Positions 57,908 through 64,000 of a stretch of 64,000 nt of DNA are shown here, piece by piece. Source of the stretch: Platynereis dumerilii (Eukaryota > Annelida > Polychaeta > Phyllodocida > Nereididae); NCBI GenBank assembly GCA_026936325.1, contig JAPTHN010000008.1, positions 51,935,706 through 51,999,705 of the forward strand, given 5' to 3'. The notes under the pieces are model-generated. The model searched no databases. It saw only the letters and a program-made list of their open reading frames with translations, and had not been told where the DNA came from. The first letter of the stretch is position 1. The number at the start of each line of letters is the position of its first letter. The translations under genes were made by a program, and so were the position numbers.

Positions 57908-60900
57908 ATGGCTCAAGCTCGACCAATCAAATGCGTCGTAGTGGGGGACGGGACCGTCGGAAAGACGTGTATGTTGATCTCCTATACAACCGATAGCTTC
58001 CCAGGGGAATATGTACCCACTGTGTAAGTACTACTCGAGTTACTCTACTGAAAATCTCACCCCGGGAACTCACTTTAGTCCGAGCCCATGGGACATTAAA
58101 TGGAGGCGGGTTGTATCCAGTGTTCTATGCTGGGGCAACTGAAAGACCCTGGGCATCCCTGAATTAATAGGGTATGTGCCAGACTCTCAGTCTTCTCATC
58201 TCATCATCAAACGGCGATCGCCTGCCTCGATATAGCCCACTAAGGTGCTGCAGAGGCGTAAAACACAAACAAACACTCTACTGAAAAAGCAGAGTGTTGT
58301 TGTCCTTGATGCCGTTAATAAAATGCATTTTGTGCCGATTCATGTCGTGCGAAAAGTCGCCGCTAGAGGCGTTATAGTCAAGGGAAATGCTGCTGTAAGT
58401 GGTAAGGATGACCATTGACCAACCGCTCTGCTAGAGGCCAGTTGAGAGTCTAATAATCAATGGGTTTTCAAAAGTTAAAGTTCTAAAAGAAGCTGGAATG
58501 ATTTGCAGTTCTAATAAAACATCATGAATCAAGTTGAAGTAACAGATTAGCTTTTTGCTGGATTTATTGTAAACTTGAAATATATATAATCGTTTAAATT
58601 TTTTCTTCCAGGTTTGATAACTACACAGCATCATTAACAGTAGATGGCGTTGCTGTCAACTTAGGATTATGGGATACCGCAGGTCAAGAAGATTACGATC
58701 GATTACGGCCACTGTCATATCCACAGGTAACAGATATGGAAATGTCAAATTTTATCAAACTTATGAACAACAGAATTTGCAAAAAGAAAGAACTGTTATA
58801 CAAGAAATATTTAGGAATTAAGATGAGAAATTTATCATAATAGCCTGATTAGGCCAGACATAATTGATTTGATTTTCTCGGATCGAGGGACCCAACAGCT
58901 TTTCTGCGTATGGAAAAAAATGTTTTACTTACCCATTGTTTTTAATCAATTGATGTGAGAAAAATTGAGATAACAGTACATTGTCGGCCTATATGTATAG
59001 GCACGACTCTGTGGCCAGGCTGTCATGTTGTAGAAAGAATTTTTGTAACAGCATGTCCGTCAAAACCACACTTGTTACACCCTATAATGCCATTCCAGTT
59101 TCTTTAATGTACTGTAACTAAGGTCCCGGTGGCCTGAATTTACAAGAATCAGCAATAAGGGGGTGACCATTTCATATCCAGGGAGGGGGAGGACTTGGGA
59201 GTTTTTTTTTTGGTAAATAATTTCTTGCTCACTTTTCATGAAACAAATTCTTTGAACTGTCTGGTCTTGAAATAAATAATTCCTAGTGGGGATACAGCCA
59301 GGTGTTTCTAAGTTAGGGGCAACCATTTAATAATCAGGGGGACTTGGTGGTCTCGGCAGGAAATTATTTATTTGTGTAAATCACTTCAAATATTTGGCCG
59401 ACATTTCGTCCCTGTTGGACAGCAATCCATAGATTCCATACGCCAGACAATCCCTTATCATATGCTGCATCTAGTTTTTCATGTTTTTTTTGCCCGACCG
59501 ACTGACCTAAGAAAAGGTGCTTCGAGAAGATCCAAGAAAGCTAAAAATCATTTATATTTGGCCTTATGGGGTTTAAAAAGACAACATACTCTTCTTTCAG
59601 TTAGTCTCTTACAGTTTTATAGGTTTGAGTTTGTGATTTCATCTGTTGATGGCTAATAATCTCCATAGCTCCAGGCAACTCATAATGGGTGGCATTACAT
59701 TAAGCGTAACTGTTAATGATCTTATTGCATGACAGAGGTCAATGCAAATCAGTAAAATTACTAAAATCAGAAAGTCATTGGCCATTTCATCTATGGGTTA
59801 AATGCTATGCTTGCATTAATGACAATGATGAGACTGATCAGCTGATGATATGAATGGGGGAGAGAGTTTGTCTAGTGATAGCATGCTAGGCTGCCCTGCG
59901 TCCAGGGTTCAAATCCAGCTCTTGCCGGGTCACCTTGGCCTATGTTTGATGGCTGTTTCAATCATCTTTAGCCTTCAACTTGTTGCTGTGTCCTCCTCCT
60001 GCCAAGTGCATAATTACTGGACGTAAAGCCCCGATATTCCTTCCATCCATCTGATGGTTGGCATTATGGAAAAATGAGTGCTGGTATTGTTTGCGAAGAT
60101 ATTGCTTGTATATCTTTAGAGAAGTGCCAATGAAATTGCACTTTGTTATAGTGATATTAATTCATGTCTCAGAAATGTCAGAATGTTTAAAAATTGTAGC
60201 ACTTTAATCTATATCTGGTATCCAAATGAGTTAATGACTCTGTAATAAGGAGATTTATCTTTGCACGTCAGTTAATTTTTGCATCAATGTGCTACGGCAA
60301 TTCATTGTATGAACAATGAATGGCCAAATGATATAGGCTACCGTTTAACTCTTTGCAATGCTGAACTGTTGTGATGAAATAATATTAAATGATTGTCAAA
60401 GTATTAATTTGGGAAATGTCTTTTTTGTTTCAGACCGATGTATTTCTCATTTGCTTCAGCGTTGTTAGTCCGTCTTCTTTTGAAAATGTCACAACTAAGT
60501 GGTGTCCAGAAATAAAGCATCATTGCCCTGACGCCCCTATACTTCTAATTGGTAAGTAATTGCATACAAAATCGAAAAAGCAAAAGAATGAAAATAATTA
60601 AAATGTTGTCCATGTTGTCTGGTGTTTTATTTGATCAGCTGACAATAATGTATGATAATCAGTATACAAATGTTACAAATCATTCAGAGTAGGGTTTTCT
60701 TTGACGATATATATAATTTATTCATTAATCTCCAGTATATATACTATAGTTGTATTGTCAATATAAAAATGAAAAATTAGGCATTTATTTTTAGCTGACC
60801 TGCATTTGGAACGTTTGACAAGTTCTGGCCTTGCAATGTGGTCGAATGATTTATTCTAAATTATGTTAACAGAATTTTGAAAAGTTTTACACTTTCCTGC

Positions 60901-62512
60901 TTCAGAACCAGGAAATCTAATGAACATTGAAATGGATCCATTGATATTATACAATCATGATTAAATAATTAATCATTGCGCCAAAGTTACACTCCCAGCT
61001 GTATAATAGCGTGGGTATATAAGTTAATATGAAAATATTCATTCCATCGTTCCAAGTATTTTGTTAAGGTGTTCCTATAAACCGGCTTTGATTCCTGGTT
61101 GAATCAGAAATGTGAACGCTTTAAATCATCCAAAAATTTCAAAAATAAGCAACATGGCCTCAAAACATGGCCTCAAAACATGGCGGAAATGGGGATGGCA
61201 GTGTATAGAAGTTACCCTGTACAGATTGATAAGTTTATTAGCATTGTACAACCTCTAGAAAGTTCTGAGAAATAGCGTCCAATGTTAGAATTTTTGAAAA
61301 TCTGCAAAAATTGCCTCAAAATATCACAGAATTATGTTATAAAGTTTATCAGATAAAAATAACCCAGAATAGATTGATATGGTTATTGATTGCCAATAAT
61401 TTATTAAGAGCGATCTTTAATGAGCTTGAATGATGACCTGTATGGAGAGGAATTTCAAGTGGCATATAAACCCAGGTGGTGTAGAATCCAAATGGTTTTA
61501 TCAGTAATTTAGTCCTTTTAGGACAGAAATGCTCTAGTTTGCATTGTATGATCTCTAAGAAAGCTCTGAGGAATGGACTAAAACGTCTCAATTTTTCGAA
61601 AATCCACAATAATATCTCAAAATATATAAAAAAATATATATCACAGAAATGTGGTATAAAGTCAGTTTATAAATATTCCCCTGAATGGCTGCCGATCTGC
61701 ATTATGTGTGCCTTTCCAAAACTGACAAATTATGTCAAATGCTGCTAGTGCACGATCAGGGAAGAGAAAAGCAGCAAAATCGATTAATTGTGATATGTTT
61801 TTTTTGTACAGGAACAAAAATAGACTTGCGAGAAGACAAAGAAGTGTTGAGTCAACTCTCGTCTCAGAATTTATCGCCAATCAAGAGAGAGCAGGGGATG
61901 AAAATGGCCTCCAAGATCCGCTCTGTCAAATACTTAGAATGTTCTGCATTGACCCAACGGGGACTCAAACAGGTTCGTAAACTATTGAGAAAATAAGTAT
62001 TGTCATGGCAGCCAAGCGTACTAAAAATAAAAGTTTTGCATTTTATGCCTCTTGCGACCTAGTATTTCATGTGCCATTAATCGGCCTGTTAATGGAAGTA
62101 GCTTTGTCTTAGAACTTTCCCAAATTCCAATGGCTGGGTCTCGGTCGGGTCACCTGGTGGCAGCTTCCATCAATTCATTCATTCTATTTTAGGTCTGTGC
62201 TCATTCATGCTGCTGAGTGAATGTCAGGCAGATCAGCTCAGCGCTGATTTGATAGGAGACACCAAAATGACAATTAAATGTGATTCCCTGCCCCCCATTT
62301 AACGTAGAAATTAGTCAACCTGAGTGCTTAACTGTTCTCGCCTGCCTGTAAATACTGATCAAGTTGTTAATCTAATGAAATAAATGCAAGTTCTTCGAAA
62401 TATTCTAAAGTGTTCTCACCTTATTATCTTCCAGGTTTTTGACGAAGCCGTGCGATCAGTCCTGATGCCCCAACCTCCCGTCAAAAGAGGCCAGAAATGT
62501 AAAGTGCTATGA
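57908..62512 (+). CDS. Mtl: Rac-family small GTPase of the Mtl/MIG-2 type, complete, 195 aa
   Basis: Rac-type GTPases switch actin dynamics, cell shape and migration at the membrane. Coding exons: 57908..58023, 58612..58726, 60434..60551, 61812..61972 and 62435..62512 (588 nt with stop); the first exon extends upstream to an acceptor at 57865/57866, so a leader exon lies further 5'. Motifs: P-loop GDGTVGKT (13-20), switch I with YVPTVFDNY (35-43), DTAGQ (60-64) with the usual Gln, Rac-like [24 protein letters not shown] (118-121), [11 protein letters not shown], and the C-terminal CKVL box; Leu in the last position predicts geranylgeranylation. [19 protein letters not shown] and HHCPDAPI...[12 protein letters not shown] agree with Drosophila Mtl better than with Rac1. 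All catalytic residues are present. The donor after exon 4 (GTTCGT) is non-consensus beyond GT; without splicing there the frame runs RKLLRK then stop. The start is the ATG giving the family's usual length. Confidence 0.94.
58060..58285 (+). mobile_element. Second kind of SINE-like repeat in intron 1 of the GTPase gene
   Basis: A block with GGAGGCGGGTTGTATCCAGT and CTGCCTCGATATAGCCCACT, ending GGCGTAAAACACAAACAAAC, the A-rich CAAACAAAC type of tail common in invertebrate SINEs. A matching scrap (TTGCCTCGAAATAGCCCAC) lies at about 10667. Different from the (ATCC)n family. Borders uncertain. Confidence 0.4.
58852..59563. mobile_element. TTA-TSD MITE family, longest member (712 bp)
   Basis: Ends GGCCAGACATAATTGAT and, inverted, GGCCAAATATAAATGAT, flanked by TTA (58849..58851 and 59564..59566). 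Internal blocks (GGACCCAACAGC on the left, CCGACCGACTGACCTAAG on the right) match the 30693 copy's order. The middle, about 58940..59470, is unlike the short copies, so this is either a longer ancestor-like copy or one with an insertion. Lies in intron 2 of the GTPase gene. Confidence 0.75.
59855..60050 (+). mobile_element. SINE, copy 5
   Basis: GGGGGAGAGAGTTTGTCTAG, B-box-like GGTTCAAATCC, GCCGGGTCACCTTGGCC, CTGTGTCCTCCTCCTGCCA, AAGTGCATAATTACTGGACG and a tail TTCCTTCCATCCATC. In intron 2 of the GTPase gene, same strand as the gene. Confidence 0.82.
60552..61811. other. GTPase gene intron 3
   Basis: AT-rich intron with a duplicated motif (CATGGCCTCAAAACATGGCC near 61155). Two blocks around 61240..61340 and 61530..61650 resemble each other (both have CTCTAGAAAGTTCTGAG / CTCTAAGAAAGCTCTGAG then CTCAAAATATCACAG-like sequence), an old internal duplication. 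No exon recognised. Confidence 0.5.
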
Positions 62513-62543
62513 CGTCTTCATTTGTGATCTTCTGTTAGCCATT

Positions 62544-62645
62544 GATGTGTATATGAAAATGATGTGTGTTTGAAAACGATGTGTATATGACAATGATGTG
62601 TGAATGCAAATGATGTGTAAATGCAAACGGTGCGCATGTGTGAAC
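62544..62645. repeat. Six 17-bp tandem units in the 3' UTR
   Basis: Units of the form GATGTGTATATGAAAAT, six in a row with substitutions but constant 17-bp spacing, starting 32 bp after the GTPase stop codon. Confidence 0.85.
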
Positions 62646-63597
62646 TGTAAAGGGTTATTTTGCTTGGGCGATGCACTGTCTGCTAGTGTCTGGGTTCTAA
62701 TTTGGTTTGGATGGTTTTGAGAGTGATGATTGGACGACCTTAACCTTATGTAATGACCTAGATAAATGACCTTGACCTAGTTTGACTGTTATTACAGTGT
62801 GTGAGTGACTGGTCTTGGATATATGACATCGCAGATAAGCAGGTTTTCCGCTTAAATTGACCTCACATTTTAAAAAATTGAACATAACTTACCCTGGTAG
62901 GCCTCTCTTTCAATATTTAACCTACAATGATTGGTATAGACTGAAGAGAAAATGACCTTGACCTAGAAAGAATGACCTTGGCCTAGAAAGAATGGCAATG
63001 ACCTTGACCTGACCCCGAAAGAATGACCTCTAGTGTGGAATGAATGACCTATGACTGATTGAGACTAAGTGCGACTGATTGACATATGAATGAATTATTC
63101 CGAATGAATGACCTAACAGAATGACTGAAGTATGAATTGGAGTAAATGTCCTTTATCCAAAATGAATGTCTGATGCTCTGGAATGAATGTCAAATGAATG
63201 CCATATATGGATGAATGACCTTGTACATATAATATATACACTTTTTGCTGGAGTAGGCTGTTGTATAATGATGAATATACATGTCACAAGGAGTGCATTA
63301 AGTAGGAAATTAATATTGTAAAATGATTATGATATTTGAAAATAATATTTGAAAGAGGAGCACATATGATCGTACTGCATTGTTGTCGAGAAATACAAAA
63401 TCAAGAAATTAATTTTAAATGGAATTTTCTGTAATTAGACCGCTCTCATATTATAATCTCATAAAATCTTGTTTGCAATAAAACCCTGTCTGTAACGCTT
63501 GATAAATTAAGGGGTAACAGTTTTTAGATGTGCTTGTGTGTCTCTTGAACTGCTCAAAAAGCTAGGTACAGTGTAGGTATGTTAATTGTGAATTGTA

Positions 63598-63745
63598 AGT
63601 CTGCATACATTTGCATAAACTTCTATAATTTGCATAAACCTATGTAAATTTGCATAAATCTGTAAATTTGCAAAAATCTCCATAAATTTGCATAAATCCG
63701 TGTGAATTTGTACGAACTTGCATAAATTAGCATAAATTAGTGTGA
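63598..63745. repeat. Degenerate TTTGCATAAA tandem repeat
   Basis: Repeated TTTGCATAAACYT / AATTTGCATAAATC units spaced about 15-20 bp apart, at least seven copies; downstream of the GTPase gene. Confidence 0.8.
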
Positions 63746-64000
63746 AATTTGTTGAAAATGGTCAGTGTTCTATTCACTCAATGTGTCAGTTGGAGAATGG
63801 GTTTCGTCCTTGTTCACGTTCCAAATTTTCACAATTTTCAAAGATGATCTTACCTCCTCCGTTATGAAGATAGATTTTAGGTTCAGTTGCCCCTTTCAAC
63901 ACTAGACCACCTGGGCCTTGGTCTCATAAGAGAGCTTAAAGTTCCTGTACTGTCTAATAACTTTTATTCCTTAATTATACATCCTGTTCAAATGTGACAA

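Larger units (their letters stand above)
62513..64000 (+). other. GTPase 3' flank / probable 3' UTR with several tandem repeats
   Basis: Holds the 17-bp repeat (62544..62645), a degenerate AGAATGACCTTGACC / GAATGAATGACC region (about 62930..63225), and a TTTGCATAAATC repeat (63598..63745). Candidate poly(A) signals include AATAAA near 63478. No further gene seen to the window end. Confidence 0.45.

Overview
The window looks like nuclear DNA of a marine invertebrate deuterostome, most likely an echinoderm or close relative. It is AT-rich with long introns and GT-AG exons. It is full of DNA transposons and SINEs, and the octamer TAGGCCTA keeps recurring. It carries an Mtl/MIG-2-type Rac GTPase, a subgroup I know from invertebrates and not from vertebrates. 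The species assignment is inference.

Three host genes can be read exon by exon. (1) ATG3, minus strand, first coding exon at 8029..8106 and sixth at 4933..5034: the N-terminal half of the autophagy E2-like enzyme. The catalytic-cysteine exons are not in the window and should lie left of base 1. (2) A phospholipid scramblase, plus strand, seven coding exons 16804..20825, 248 aa, complete. (3) A Rac-family GTPase closest to Drosophila Mtl / nematode MIG-2, plus strand, five coding exons 57908..62512, 195 aa, complete with a CKVL prenylation box. The three genes have no shared pathway that the sequence shows.

The rest is mostly mobile or repetitive DNA. About 600..4160 is a decayed GC-rich element inside the ATG3 locus. 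6640..7276 is a 21-bp minisatellite with a 126-bp higher-order period in an ATG3 intron. 13400..15449 holds hAT-type elements with perfect 8-bp target duplications, one nested in another. 22358..22844 is a palindromic Tc1/mariner-type element. 30009..30899 holds two inverted copies of a TTA-duplicating MITE family that has four copies in the window.

30966..40448 is the most unusual part: a roughly 9-kb element with perfect terminal inverted repeats around a GC-rich, strand-asymmetric core of decayed tandem repeats. It encodes nothing I recognise, is interrupted by an intact L2/CR1-type LINE (36476..39424), and directly abuts a 344-bp miniature relative. 41..60 kb holds at least five same-strand SINEs with a tRNA-like head and an (ATCC)n tail, a minisatellite, and a large tandem duplication (51096..55075) whose halves differ in divergence.
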